Source of the DNA: Actinorhabdospora filicis | GTDB lineage: Bacteria > Actinomycetota > Actinomycetes > Mycobacteriales > Micromonosporaceae | Length of the DNA stretch: 64,000 nt | Assembly (NCBI RefSeq): GCF_030269765.1 | Contig: NZ_BSTX01000001.1 | Span: forward strand, 1,034,106 to 1,098,105 | Direction: 5' to 3' | Shown here: positions 51,327-59,376 of the stretch, piece by piece | Numbering within the stretch: position 1 is the stretch's first letter | How the letters are laid out: the number at the start of each line of letters is the position of its first letter | Position numbers and translations under genes: made by a program | The notes under the pieces: generated by a model | The model's database searches: none | Seen by the model: only the letters and a program-made list of their open reading frames with translations | What the model was told of the DNA's origin: nothing

Positions 51327-53646
51327 CGCTCGCGGCGGGCGGCCGGGTCCCGGCCGCCCGCCTCTTGCCGAACCACGTGACCAGCCCCAGCAGCACGATC
51401 GCGACCGCGGCGATGCCCAGTCCGACGCTCGTGTTGTACGCGTTGCCGTAGCCCAGCTCGAAGAAGTCGCGCGCGAACGGCACCGCCAGCACCAGCAGGA
51501 ACGCCCCGCCCATCACCAGCACGAGCCCGCCGCGCCACCACGTGAACGGCCGCGCGGTGAAGGCCAGCACGGCCAGGCTCACGCAGAACAGCGTGATCGT
51601 CGCCGTCGCCTTGTCCTCCCGCAGCGAGGACTCCCCGTTGTCGCGCGCCAACCAGTAGGCCAGCAGCGTCGCGCCGGAGACCAGCACGCCCGCCGGGATC
51701 GCGAACCGCAGCACCCGCGAGACGAAACCCGGCCGGAACCGCTCACCGTTCGGCGCCAGCGCCAGGAAGAACGACGGGATCCCGATCGTCAGCGCGCCGA
51801 TCAGGGTCACGTGGATCGGCGCGAACGGGTACGGGATCGCCGTCAGCCCCACCACCAGCGCCAGCCCAATCGAGTAGATCGTCTTGGTGAGGAACAGGTC
51901 CGAGACCCGCTCGATGTTGCCCAGCACCCGCCGCCCCTCGGCGACCACGCGCGGCAGGCTGGAGAAGTCGTTGTTCAGCAGCACGACCTTGGCCACGCCC
52001 CGCGCCGCCGCCGAACCCGAGCCCATCGCCACGCCCAGGTCGGCCTCCTTGAGCGCCAGGACGTCGTTGACGCCGTCGCCCGTCATCGCCACGGTGTGCC
52101 CGCGCGTGTGCAGCGCGGTCACGAAGGACCGCTTCTGCTGCGGCGTGACCCGCCCGAAGACCGTGTAGGTCTCCAGCGCCCCGGCCAGCGCCTCGACGTC
52201 GTCGGGGAGCTCGCGGGCGTCGATGACCTTGTGCGCGTCCGGGACGCCCGCGGCGGCCGCGACCGCGCCGACCGACACCGCGTTGTCCCCGGAGATGATC
52301 TTCAGGGTGACGCCCTGCTCGGCGAAGAACCCGAGGGTCTCGTGCACGTTCTGGCGCAGCCGCTGCTCCAGGACCACCAGCGCCAGCGGCCGGGCCCCCT
52401 CCAGGCCACCGGCCAGCGACGGGACGGCGACCAGCGCCAGGACGCGCTCACCGTCGGCGCCCAGCTCCTGCGCCCGAGCGAGCGACTCACCGGTGAGCAC
52501 GACGTCCGGCGCGCCGAAGATGTAGGCGCCGTGCTCGCCGAAGTCGGCGCCGCTCCACTTGCGCGCCGAGGAGAAGGGCGCGACCTCGCGCACCGCCCAC
52601 GCGGGTGCGGCCGGGACGGCCGCCGCGACGGCCTGCATGGTCGGGTTGGGCGTGTCATCGGCCTTGACGAGCGCGGCGAGCACCGCCTCCGGGTCGCCGT
52701 CGCCGATGCCGATGACCTCCTTGAGGACCATCCCGGGCTCGGTGAGCGTCCCCGTCTTGTCCAGGCACAGGACGTCGACCCGCGCCAGCCCCTCGATGGC
52801 GGGCAGCTCCTGCACCAGGCACTGCCGCCGCGCCAGGCGCAGCACGCCGACGACGAAGGCGATGCTGGTCAGCAGGACGAGCCCCTCCGGGATCATCGGC
52901 ACGATCCCGGCGACGGTCCCGACGATGCTGTCGCGCAGGCTCTGCCCGCTGCGGCTCTGGCTGAAGATCAGCAGCGCGGCGGTGGGCACGATGAGGATCG
53001 TGATGATCTTCAGGAAGCGGTTGATGCCGCCCATGAGCTGCGAGTCGGCCAGCGAGAAGCGGCTCGCCTCGGCCAGCAGCCGCGAGGCGTAGGCGTCGGC
53101 GCCCACCCGCGTCACGGTGAACGAGCCGGACCCGGCGGCGATGAAGCTGCCGGAGAGCACCTCGTCGCCCGGGTTCTTGACCACCGGGTCGGACTCGCCG
53201 GTGAGCAGCGACTCGTCGACTTCCAGGCCCGTGGCGGTGGCGACCCGGCCGTCCACCGGGATCTGCTCGCCCGGCCCGATCAGGACGAGGTCGTCGGCGA
53301 CCAGTTCCTCGGGGGCGACCTCGGCGTCGGCACCATCGCGCCGCACCCGGCTGGGCGCCTGCCCGACGATGGCGAGCTTGTCGAGGGCGGCCTTGGCGCG
53401 CAGCTCCTGGATCGTCCCGATGGCCGAGTTGAACACGATGACCAGGCCGAACAGCGCCTGCTTCGGGCCGCCGAAGACGAGGGCGACCACGGTCAGCACG
53501 CCGATGAGCCCGTTGAAGAAGGTGAAGAGGTTGCGGGCCAGGATCTGCCACGGACTCGCCGTCTGCTTCGGCGGCGCGGCGTTGACCCGGCCGTCGGCGA
53601 CGCGCTCGGCGACCTCGGTCGCGGTGAGTCCCGATGGGACGGACAT
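51319..53646 (-). CDS. ctpE: CtpE-type cation P-type ATPase (HAD-IC)
   Basis: A 775-aa ATP-driven transporter that closely follows Mycobacterium CtpE, a calcium pump. N-terminus PSGLTATEVAERVADGRVNAAPPKQT matches the CtpE cytosolic entry; the A-domain has LLTGESDPV; membrane helix 4 has IPEGLVLLTSIAF; the phosphorylated Asp is in LCLDKTGTLTEPG near residue 290; hinge TGDGVNDVLALKEADLGVAMGSG near 515. No N-terminal heavy-metal domain, consistent with a Ca2+/Mg2+-type pump. The last codons lie inside a 14-bp hairpin (51334-51362). Confidence 0.92.
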   Translation of the reverse strand: MSVPSGLTATEVAERVADGRVNAAPPKQTASPWQILARNLFTFFNGLIGVLTVVALVFGGPKQALFGLVIVFNSAIGTIQELRAKAALDKLAIVGQAPSRVRRDGADAEVAPEELVADDLVLIGPGEQIPVDGRVATATGLEVDESLLTGESDPVVKNPGDEVLSGSFIAAGSGSFTVTRVGADAYASRLLAEASRFSLADSQLMGGINRFLKIITILIVPTAALLIFSQSRSGQSLRDSIVGTVAGIVPMIPEGLVLLTSIAFVVGVLRLARRQCLVQELPAIEGLARVDVLCLDKTGTLTEPGMVLKEVIGIGDGDPEAVLAALVKADDTPNPTMQAVAAAVPAAPAWAVREVAPFSSARKWSGADFGEHGAYIFGAPDVVLTGESLARAQELGADGERVLALVAVPSLAGGLEGARPLALVVLEQRLRQNVHETLGFFAEQGVTLKIISGDNAVSVGAVAAAAGVPDAHKVIDARELPDDVEALAGALETYTVFGRVTPQQKRSFVTALHTRGHTVAMTGDGVNDVLALKEADLGVAMGSGSAAARGVAKVVLLNNDFSSLPRVVAEGRRVLGNIERVSDLFLTKTIYSIGLALVVGLTAIPYPFAPIHVTLIGALTIGIPSFFLALAPNGERFRPGFVSRVLRFAIPAGVLVSGATLLAYWLARDNGESSLREDKATATITLFCVSLAVLAFTARPFTWWRGGLVLVMGGAFLLVLAVPFARDFFELGYGNAYNTSVGLGIAAVAIVLLGLVTWFGKRRAAGTRPPAASAT
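51334..51362. terminator. hairpin inside the 3' ends of the oxidoreductase and ctpE genes
   Basis: GGCGGGCGGCCGGG and CCCGGCCGCCCGCC form a 14-bp stem with one central T. Both convergent genes end within or next to it, so it may terminate both. Confidence 0.6.
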
Positions 53647-53748
53647 GGCACCCCCTGCGGCTCGGCTTGGGTAAGCCTAAGCGCGATGGGGGCGGGTCAG
53701 GCGGGATTGGCGCGCGACGGCCCGAAGCCCGCCGCCGCGCGCCCTCAC

Positions 53749-54717
53749 CTAGCAGTCGTAGGACCCGCCACTCGGCTCCACCTTCTCGCAGTAGCGCACG
53801 TGCAGGTGGTTGTCGTGGTTGGCGTACTGCGTCGTCAGGCCCTCGTTGATGAGGGTCGGGTCGTTGAAGAAGATCAGCGCGACGTGGCCGGAGGCCGTCG
53901 ACCTGATCGCCTGGACGAGCTGGCGGGTGGCCGCGCGGTCGTAGGCGGCCGACTGCCAGGTGATGCGGCCGGCGGTGCACTGGTCGGAGCCGGTGCGGAT
54001 GGGCCAGATGTCGATGTCGAGGCCGACGGCGTGGGAGGCGTGACCGCCGATGGAGCCGCCGTGCTCCCAGCCGGAGTCGCCGTAGGGCACCTTGCCCTGG
54101 CCGGTGGCGGCGAAGGAGCGGGCGGCGGCTTCGAGCTGGCCGACGGCGGCGGCGGTGGCCCAGTTGGCGGAGGTGTTGCCGTCGGGGTCCTGGTCGCACA
54201 GGTTCGCCGACCAGTCGGGGTAGTCGTAGTGCCAGACGAGGTTCTTCCAGGTCGTGGGCCCGGCGATGCCGTCGGCGCCGATCCCCGCGTGCGACTGGAA
54301 GGCGCGGACGGCGTCGGCGGTGCCGCCGCCGAAGACGCCGTCGACGGCCAGTGACAGCCGCCGTTTGGCGTTCAGCTGGACCTGGAGGGCCTTCACGGCC
54401 GCGCCGGACGCCCCCTCGCGCAGCGTCGGGACGAGCGCGCCCCAGGTCGCGGGACCGACGATGCCGTCGGCGGTCAGACCCTTGGCGGTCTGGAAGGCCT
54501 TGGCGGCGGTGACGGTGCCCGACCCGAACACCCCGTCGGCGGGCGCGGACTGACCAGCCGCCTGGAGCAGGTACTGGATCGCCAGCACGTCGGCGCCCCG
54601 GTTGCCGGAGCTCTGCGTGTGGAAGAAGGCCCCGTCGTAGGCGGACGCGGGTGTGCCGGGAAGAACCGCGGCCGCCGTGACGAGGAGGATCGCGAAGACG
54701 CGTAAGAGACGTTTCAT
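53749..54717 (-). CDS. secreted peptidase with two peptidoglycan-binding repeats and a MepA-like domain
   Basis: A 322-aa exported protein. Signal peptide MKRLLRVFAILLVTAAAVLPGTPASA, then two PG_binding_1 repeats (about 36-95, ADVLAIQYLLQAAGQSAPADGVFGSGTVTAAKAFQTAKGL; and 100-165). A C-terminal domain has GGHASHAVGLDIDIWPIR near 225 (H..H.....D) and HDNHLHVRYC near 300 (H-x-H), the zinc ligands of penicillin-insensitive murein endopeptidase M74 (MepA). It would cleave peptidoglycan crosslinks. Its start overlaps the methyltransferase stop by 4 bp. Confidence 0.88.
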   Translation of the reverse strand: MKRLLRVFAILLVTAAAVLPGTPASAYDGAFFHTQSSGNRGADVLAIQYLLQAAGQSAPADGVFGSGTVTAAKAFQTAKGLTADGIVGPATWGALVPTLREGASGAAVKALQVQLNAKRRLSLAVDGVFGGGTADAVRAFQSHAGIGADGIAGPTTWKNLVWHYDYPDWSANLCDQDPDGNTSANWATAAAVGQLEAAARSFAATGQGKVPYGDSGWEHGGSIGGHASHAVGLDIDIWPIRTGSDQCTAGRITWQSAAYDRAATRQLVQAIRSTASGHVALIFFNDPTLINEGLTTQYANHDNHLHVRYCEKVEPSGGSYDC

Positions 54718-56123
54718 GCGCCCGAGGGTAGTAGGAATCCCCGCTGGATGAAGTGCCTGATCACCGGCGACAGCGACGCCGCCAGCAACGGCTCGGGTGC
54801 CTCGTGCGCCGAGGCCAGCAGCCGCACGATCGTCCGCACCGGCGCGTGCCCCGTGCAGCCGCCGAGGAACGACACCAGCAGCGGGTCGATCTCCTCGGCG
54901 TAGCGCATCCCGGTGGTCTGGGCGAGCAGCTGCCGCCCGACCTCCCAGCCCTCCTCGCCCAGCTCGGCCTCCTGCCGCAGCTCGACGCCGGGCGCGAGGC
55001 GCAGGTGCGCGTCCAGCAGCCCGGCGGCGTCCAGACCGGCGAGGTAGTCGAAGCGGCCGAGCCGTTCGGCGACGCGCGCCGACCAGGGCCCGTCCACGGC
55101 GTGCCGGACGTCCTCGCACTCGACGACGGGCTCCTCGCGTCCCGACAGCCGCGCGGTGACCATGCCGAAGCCGACGGCCTCGACCTCATTGGCCTCGAAC
55201 CAGTCCAGCCACGCCGCCAGCGCCGCCGGGTCGTGTACGGACGCGTCGCGCTGCCACACGCGCACGTAATCCAGCGGGTCGGTCACCTCGCGCTGCACGA
55301 CCCACAGGTCGCAGCCGGTGCCCGCGAACCAGCCGGACACGCGCTCGCGCCAGTCCTGCCCGCGCACGTGCAGCCAGTTGGCCAGGAACTGCATCGTCCC
55401 GCCCGGGTTCAGCAGCTTCGGCGCGGCCGCGGCCAGCTCGGCGCACACCCCGTCACCGGCGCGCCCGGAGTCGCGGTAGGTGAAGGCCGACTCCCCCGCG
55501 CCGACCACGAACGGCGGGTTGGACACCACCAGGTCGAAGCGGCGGCCCGCGACCGGCGCCAGCATGTCGCCTTCGAGCAGCTCCCAGTCCTGCCCGTTGA
55601 GGCGCGCGTTCATCGCCGCGTACTCCAGCGCGCGCGGCGACAGGTCGGTCGCCGTCACCCGCGCGGCGTGCCCCGCCAGCCGCAGCGCCTGCACCCCGCA
55701 GCCGGTCCCGACGTCCAGCGCACTGCCGACCGGCTCCCGCAGCGTGCTCGCCGCGAGCGTCGCCGAGGCACCGCCGACGCCCAGGACGTGCTCGCCGTCC
55801 AGGTCGCGTCCGGGCGCGGCGGGCAGGTCGGAGAGCACCCGGAAGTCCTCGTAGAACTCCAGGGACACCGCCGCGCGCCCCTCGGCGTCCACCAGCGGCC
55901 GCACGGCCGCGTCGATCGACGCCACGGGCACCGCGACGCCCACCGTGAACAGCCGGATCAGCGCGTCCAGCGGGTCGAGGCCCTCGGTGGCGGCGAGCGT
56001 CGCGCGATGGTCCCCCCGCGCGGACGCGGCCACGGCGGCCGTCCCGACCCGCGCGCTCACACCCTCGGGGGTGTAGCCGGTGGAGTCCAGGTGGTCGCGG
56101 AGCCGGTCGATGTCGATCTGCAC
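54714..56123 (-). CDS. HemK/PrmC-like class I SAM methyltransferase
   Basis: A 469-aa protein with a central class I methyltransferase domain. Motif I is GSALDVGTGCGVQALRLAGHA near 150, motif II TATDLSPRALEYAAMNARLNG near 172, and the substrate motif is DLVVSNPPFVVG near 210 (NPPF of N5-Gln/6-Ade enzymes). Extra N-terminal and C-terminal domains (DUF7059 and DUF7782 type) flank it. The target may be a nucleobase or Gln side chain. GTG start; TAGACT lies 6 nt upstream (56130-56135), so probably leaderless. Confidence 0.88.
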   Translation of the reverse strand: MQIDIDRLRDHLDSTGYTPEGVSARVGTAAVAASARGDHRATLAATEGLDPLDALIRLFTVGVAVPVASIDAAVRPLVDAEGRAAVSLEFYEDFRVLSDLPAAPGRDLDGEHVLGVGGASATLAASTLREPVGSALDVGTGCGVQALRLAGHAARVTATDLSPRALEYAAMNARLNGQDWELLEGDMLAPVAGRRFDLVVSNPPFVVGAGESAFTYRDSGRAGDGVCAELAAAAPKLLNPGGTMQFLANWLHVRGQDWRERVSGWFAGTGCDLWVVQREVTDPLDYVRVWQRDASVHDPAALAAWLDWFEANEVEAVGFGMVTARLSGREEPVVECEDVRHAVDGPWSARVAERLGRFDYLAGLDAAGLLDAHLRLAPGVELRQEAELGEEGWEVGRQLLAQTTGMRYAEEIDPLLVSFLGGCTGHAPVRTIVRLLASAHEAPEPLLAASLSPVIRHFIQRGFLLPSGA

Positions 56124-56132
56124 CGAATGAGT

Positions 56133-56729
56133 CTAGGAGCCGGTCAGCGCCAACGCGCGGCGGCTGCGGGCCAGCACCAGCCCGATCGCGGTGGCCGCCG
56201 CGAGCCCCGTGACGACACTGACCCACGCGGTGTCGAACAGCATCGCGTTCAAATACCCCAGGCCGACGGTGTACGCCGCCCACACCAGCGCCGAAACGGC
56301 CGAGCCCAGCCGGTACCGGTTCAAGGTCAGCTCCGGGTCGGTCGCACCGACCGCCATCGCCACCGTCCGCCCCGTGGGCACCAGCCTCGCGAAGATCATC
56401 GTCCCGATCGTGCGGCTTCTCAGCGCGTTCCGCAGCCGCCCGTTGACCCGCGAAACCCGCGGCATCTTCGCCAGCCGCCGCTCCACCGGCCCCGTCCCCC
56501 GCCGCACCAGACGGAAGGCGACATTGTCACCGAGCGAAGAGGCCACCGCCCCACCCAGGAACAGCAGCACCAACGGCGTCCCACCGTCGTTATGCACCGA
56601 GTACACGACCGCGACGATCAACAGCGAGCCGCTCGGCAGCACCGGGAGGAACACATCGAGGGTGATCGAAACCATCACCAGGGCGTACATCCATGGCGAA
56701 CTGAGCAGCTGGGCGATCTCGCTGACCAT
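56133..56729 (-). CDS. DedA-family membrane protein
   Basis: A 198-aa membrane protein of the DedA/VTT superfamily, with 4-5 helices. It has a first helix ending in PVLPSGSLLIVAVVYS, then GGAVASSLGDNVAFRLVRRGTGPVERRLAK and the conserved RTIGTMIFARLVPTGRTVAMAVGA. DedA proteins act as lipid or undecaprenyl-phosphate flippases. The ATG at 56729 has AAGGGAC upstream and is preferred over a longer in-frame extension. Nine base pairs separate it from the methyltransferase start. Confidence 0.9.
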   Translation of the reverse strand: MVSEIAQLLSSPWMYALVMVSITLDVFLPVLPSGSLLIVAVVYSVHNDGGTPLVLLFLGGAVASSLGDNVAFRLVRRGTGPVERRLAKMPRVSRVNGRLRNALRSRTIGTMIFARLVPTGRTVAMAVGATDPELTLNRYRLGSAVSALVWAAYTVGLGYLNAMLFDTAWVSVVTGLAAATAIGLVLARSRRALALTGS

Positions 56730-56872
56730 GTGTCCCTTCTGGTGGCGCGCAGACGCGCCCATCCAGCTTGCCGTACCGTCGGCGTCTCGGGGGCTCCTCC
56801 GCACCGTGATGTGCGACGCACGCACACACGCCCACCGAGGCTACCCGGTGCCGACGATCATGGAGGCGGGCG

Positions 56873-57517
56873 ATGACGGACGGCCTGACGGCGGCGGCGA
56901 CCCTCGGCGGCTTCTTCGCCCTCGACCCAGACCCACCCCGGAACCACCGCCCCGCCACGGCCTTCTACACCGACCCCCGCCCTGAAATCAGCGACGCCCA
57001 CCGCGCCCTAGGCGGCCACGAACGCGAAGTAGCCTCCGTCACCCACCTCGGCCTCGCCGCCAAGCTCATCTCCCCCGTCCTGGCCGCCACCCTCCTGACG
57101 GGCACCGCCCCCCTCATCGACCCCGACCACCTGCCCGTGTGGACCACCCCCACCGGCGGCCTGCGCCTGGGCGTCCCGACGAAGCCCACCGGCCACGCGA
57201 AAGACCTCCGCACGGCCCTCCTCGACACCCATTTCGCGCCCCTCACCGAAAGCCTGCACACGGCCTACCGGCTGGCCCCGAGCCTCCTCTGGGGCAACAT
57301 CGCCTCCGCCCTGGCCAACACCCCCCGCGTACTCCCACCCACCCTCCGCACCCCCGCCACCCACCTGATCGAAGAACTCCTGGCGACCCCACCCCTCGCG
57401 AACACCTTCCGCACCCCGAACCAACGCCGCACCTGCTGCCTCTTCATCCGCCTGCCAAGAGGAGGAGCCTGCGGCGACTGCCCGGTGCCGAGGAGAAATG
57501 TCGTACCCCGCCCCTAA
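56873..57517 (+). CDS. FhuF-like (2Fe-2S) ferric-siderophore reductase
   Basis: A 214-aa protein of the FhuF family. The C-terminus has the 2Fe-2S ligand pattern C-C-x10-C-x2-C in RRTCCLFIRLPRGGACGDCPV. The rest (ATLGGFFALDPDPPRNHRP... SLLWGNIASALANT) matches the FhuF C-terminal region. It likely removes iron from internalised siderophores. GGAGG lies upstream at about 56861. No siderophore genes are adjacent; the NUDIX gene follows 9 bp downstream. Confidence 0.88.
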   Translation: MTDGLTAAATLGGFFALDPDPPRNHRPATAFYTDPRPEISDAHRALGGHEREVASVTHLGLAAKLISPVLAATLLTGTAPLIDPDHLPVWTTPTGGLRLGVPTKPTGHAKDLRTALLDTHFAPLTESLHTAYRLAPSLLWGNIASALANTPRVLPPTLRTPATHLIEELLATPPLANTFRTPNQRRTCCLFIRLPRGGACGDCPVPRRNVVPRP

Positions 57518-57520
57518 CCT
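57515..57520 (+). promoter_or_regulatory. -10 hexamer of a leaderless NUDIX promoter
   Basis: TAACCT followed by GCGAAC and the ATG; the hexamer overlaps the FhuF stop codon (TAA). No Shine-Dalgarno. Confidence 0.45.
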
Positions 57521-57526
57521 GCGAAC

Positions 57527-57964
57527 ATGGTCTACACGAGCCCGGTCGACGTCTTCCTGATCCTCACCCGAGGCGAAGAAGTGCTCCTCGCCCTCCGCGA
57601 GAACACCGGCTACGCCGACGGCCTATGGAACTTCCCATCCGGCAAACTCGAAGCGGGAGAACCGGTCGACACCGCCATCTGCCGCGAAGCCGCAGAAGAG
57701 ATCGGCCTGAAGATCAGACCGAAAGACCTCGACGACCCCCACCTGCTCCACTACTGGACACCAGAGGGAACAGGACGCATGGGTCTGTTCTTCCACACGG
57801 AGTACGAAGAACGCTTCGGCGAACCAACGAACGCCGAACCCCACAAATGCGGCGGCCTGATGTGGTGCCCAATAGACGAACCACCCGCGAAGACCGTGCC
57901 GTACACCCTGCTGGGCTGGCGCCTGTGGCGGTCGGGAAGGGCATTCGCACCGGCAGGGTGGTGA
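57527..57964 (+). CDS. NUDIX hydrolase
   Basis: A 145-aa hydrolase of nucleoside diphosphate derivatives. The Nudix box is GKLEAGEPVDTAICREAAEEIGL at about 39-61 (G-x5-E-x7-RE-x2-EE-x-G). It begins MVYTSPVDVFLILTRGEEVLLALREN and has a GLMWCPIDEPP stretch near 110. This resembles MutT-like or 8-oxo-dGTPase-type members, but the substrate is unknown. A repeat region follows its stop codon. Confidence 0.92.
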   Translation: MVYTSPVDVFLILTRGEEVLLALRENTGYADGLWNFPSGKLEAGEPVDTAICREAAEEIGLKIRPKDLDDPHLLHYWTPEGTGRMGLFFHTEYEERFGEPTNAEPHKCGGLMWCPIDEPPAKTVPYTLLGWRLWRSGRAFAPAGW

Positions 57965-57970
57965 CGAGGG

Positions 57971-58410
57971 CAGGGGCGAAGTGACCGGCGAGCGACGAGG
58001 GCAAAGCCGGGCGGGCGGGCAGGCACAGCACCGGGTCGAAGCCTGCCCGAGGACAAGCGAACAACGCAGAGCAGACCCGCGTGCGATGCGTAGCCGAGGG
58101 CGGCAGAACTGAGCCGGGCGAAGCTACCGGCCTGCTATGGAGGCAAGACCCGGGCGGGCACGCAAGCCCGTGCACGAAGCCCGCCCGAAGACAAGGGCGA
58201 GACGCAGGACAGAGCCGGGTGCGATGCGCAGCACGACGCGGCTTGAAGCCGGGCACAGTGACTGGCAGGCAACGGGGTCAAAACCCGGGCACCAAACGAA
58301 GCTCGTTGTTTTAGACCCGGGCAAGGTGACTGGCTGGCTACGGGGTCAAAAGCCGGGTGGGCACGAGAGCCTGTTGTTTTAGAGCCGGGCCGAAGACAAG
58401 CCGGGGACGC
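57971..58410. repeat. degenerate tandem repeats, about 65-135 bp units
   Basis: Two close copies at 58250-58315 and 58316-58382 share GGGCA-x-GTGACTGGC, ACGGGGTCAAAA and TTGTTTTAGA. Older copies around 57971-58075 and 58076-58211 share the CGAAG...CCGGGCGGGCA text and GTGCGATGCG (58081 and 58219). There is no credible gene; all frames lack codon bias. The region differs in sequence from the array at 6690. Confidence 0.7.
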
Positions 58411-58495
58411 AAGACAACACCGCCCCGAGACCAGATCCGCAGGAGCTCGCTCGGGATAGGAGAGGATCCTCCCTCGGTCGGCCGGATGGTTCTTC

Positions 58496-58558
58496 GAACG
58501 AGGGTTCTCGGGGTGTCAAGCCGCGTTCTTTGGCTTGACACCCCGAGGTTCCTCGTTC
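58496..58558. repeat. 63-nt two-part perfect hairpin
   Basis: CGGGGTGTCAAGCC (58509-58522) and GGCTTGACACCCCG (58532-58545) form a perfect 14-bp stem with a 9-nt loop. GAACGAGG (58496-58503) and CCTCGTTC (58551-58558) add an 8-bp outer stem across a 5/5 internal loop. No gene is attached. It may be a small RNA, a transposon end remnant or a REP-type element. Confidence 0.75.
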
Positions 58559-58608
58559 ACCGTCGCAAAGGCCGAGCGTGGGTGGAGCCTCCCGAGAGAG
58601 GTCCGGCG

Positions 58609-58657
58609 TCCAGGGGCCGCACCCCTGGTCGGGTCCCAGGGCTGAAAGCCCTGACCA
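58609..58657. repeat. REP-like tandem hairpins
   Basis: CCAGGGG-CCGCA-CCCCTGG is followed 12 nt later by CAGGGCT-GAA-AGCCCTG. The flanks CTGGTC and GACCAG also pair. The CAGGGG...CCCCTGG plus GGGCT..AGCCC pattern is like short palindromes scattered between genes in actinomycetes. Confidence 0.65.
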
Positions 58658-58801
58658 GAGGGTGACCGTCAAATAGCGCCGATGTGGCGAATAGAGGACG
58701 GTCGATCCGTGGGGTGGGGCGAGAAGTGCGAGGAGACGGGCTCGGGGTGAGGGTGATGGGAGAGGTGCGCAACGGGGGGTGTGGTAGCGAGACTGCGACG
58801 G

Positions 58802-58830
58802 CTGGGGGCTGGGGGCTGGGGGCTGGGGGC
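58802..58830. repeat. four-fold CTGGGGG repeat, G-quadruplex candidate
   Basis: CTGGGGG is repeated four times in a row, giving four runs of five G separated by CT. It meets the intramolecular G-quadruplex rule. It lies 15 bp beyond the rhodanese stop, C-rich on that gene's strand. Confidence 0.7.
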
Positions 58831-58844
58831 TGGGCCGGGGCCCC

Positions 58845-59306
58845 TCAGCAAGTACAAGCAGCCATCCCCGCCGGAGCCACCAGCCGATCAAACCCCTCCT
58901 GCCGCCGCCCCTCCTCGTCGTAATAAGCGAACCCCTCCCGAACCCAGTACTCGAACCCCCCGATCATCTCCTTCACCTCATACCCCAACTCCGCAAAAGC
59001 CAGCGCCGCCTTAGTCGCCCCGTTACAAGCCGGCCCCCAGCAGTAAACGATCACCGGCCGGTCAGTGGGAATCACCCCCAGAGCCCGGTGCCGAATCTTC
59101 CCCGTAGGCAGATGCACGGCCCCGGGAAGCCGCCCGGCCTCCCAGGACGAGGGCCCCCGCGTGTCCACCACGGTGACCCGATGCCCGCCCTCAATCGCGC
59201 TGTGCACATCCGAAACATCCGTCTCGAACTGAAGCCGACGGCTGAAGTGAGCGATGGCGGCAGCGTTGGCGGCAGTGTTAGCGCCGGAGCTCTCAAAACC
59301 AGTCAT
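58845..59306 (-). CDS. rhodanese-like sulfurtransferase
   Basis: A 153-aa single-domain rhodanese. The N-terminal helix SANTAANAAAIAHFS leads to a domain with VTVVDTRGPSSWEAGRLPGAVHLPTG near 44-69 and the active Cys in VIVYCWGPACNGATKAA near 90. The catalytic loop has CWGPACNG; the first or second Cys may be the sulfur carrier. The tail ends ACTC. ATG 59306 is chosen with GGGGG upstream. It is divergent from the GlxA-like gene. Confidence 0.9.
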   Translation of the reverse strand: MTGFESSGANTAANAAAIAHFSRRLQFETDVSDVHSAIEGGHRVTVVDTRGPSSWEAGRLPGAVHLPTGKIRHRALGVIPTDRPVIVYCWGPACNGATKAALAFAELGYEVKEMIGGFEYWVREGFAYYDEEGRRQEGFDRLVAPAGMAACTC

Positions 59307-59364
59307 GCCCCCAGCCTGCCGAAAGAAGTCGATCACGAAAAGTGGCACGAACGCCCACTACCGC

Positions 59365-59370
59365 TAAGAT
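59365..59370 (+). promoter_or_regulatory. -10 hexamer of the leaderless GlxA/TetR operon promoter
   Basis: TAAGAT, 6 nt (CACGCC), then ATG 59377. No Shine-Dalgarno is present. Confidence 0.6.
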
Positions 59371-59376
59371 CACGCC

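Noticed and set aside
51811..54354. 847-codon + strand frame across ctpE and the MepA-like gene
   Set aside because: It spans two minus-strand genes with recognisable motifs and has the composition of a GC-driven shadow.
58081..58382. Short open frames in the second repeat region
   Set aside because: Repeat-derived; no start signals and no consistent codon use.
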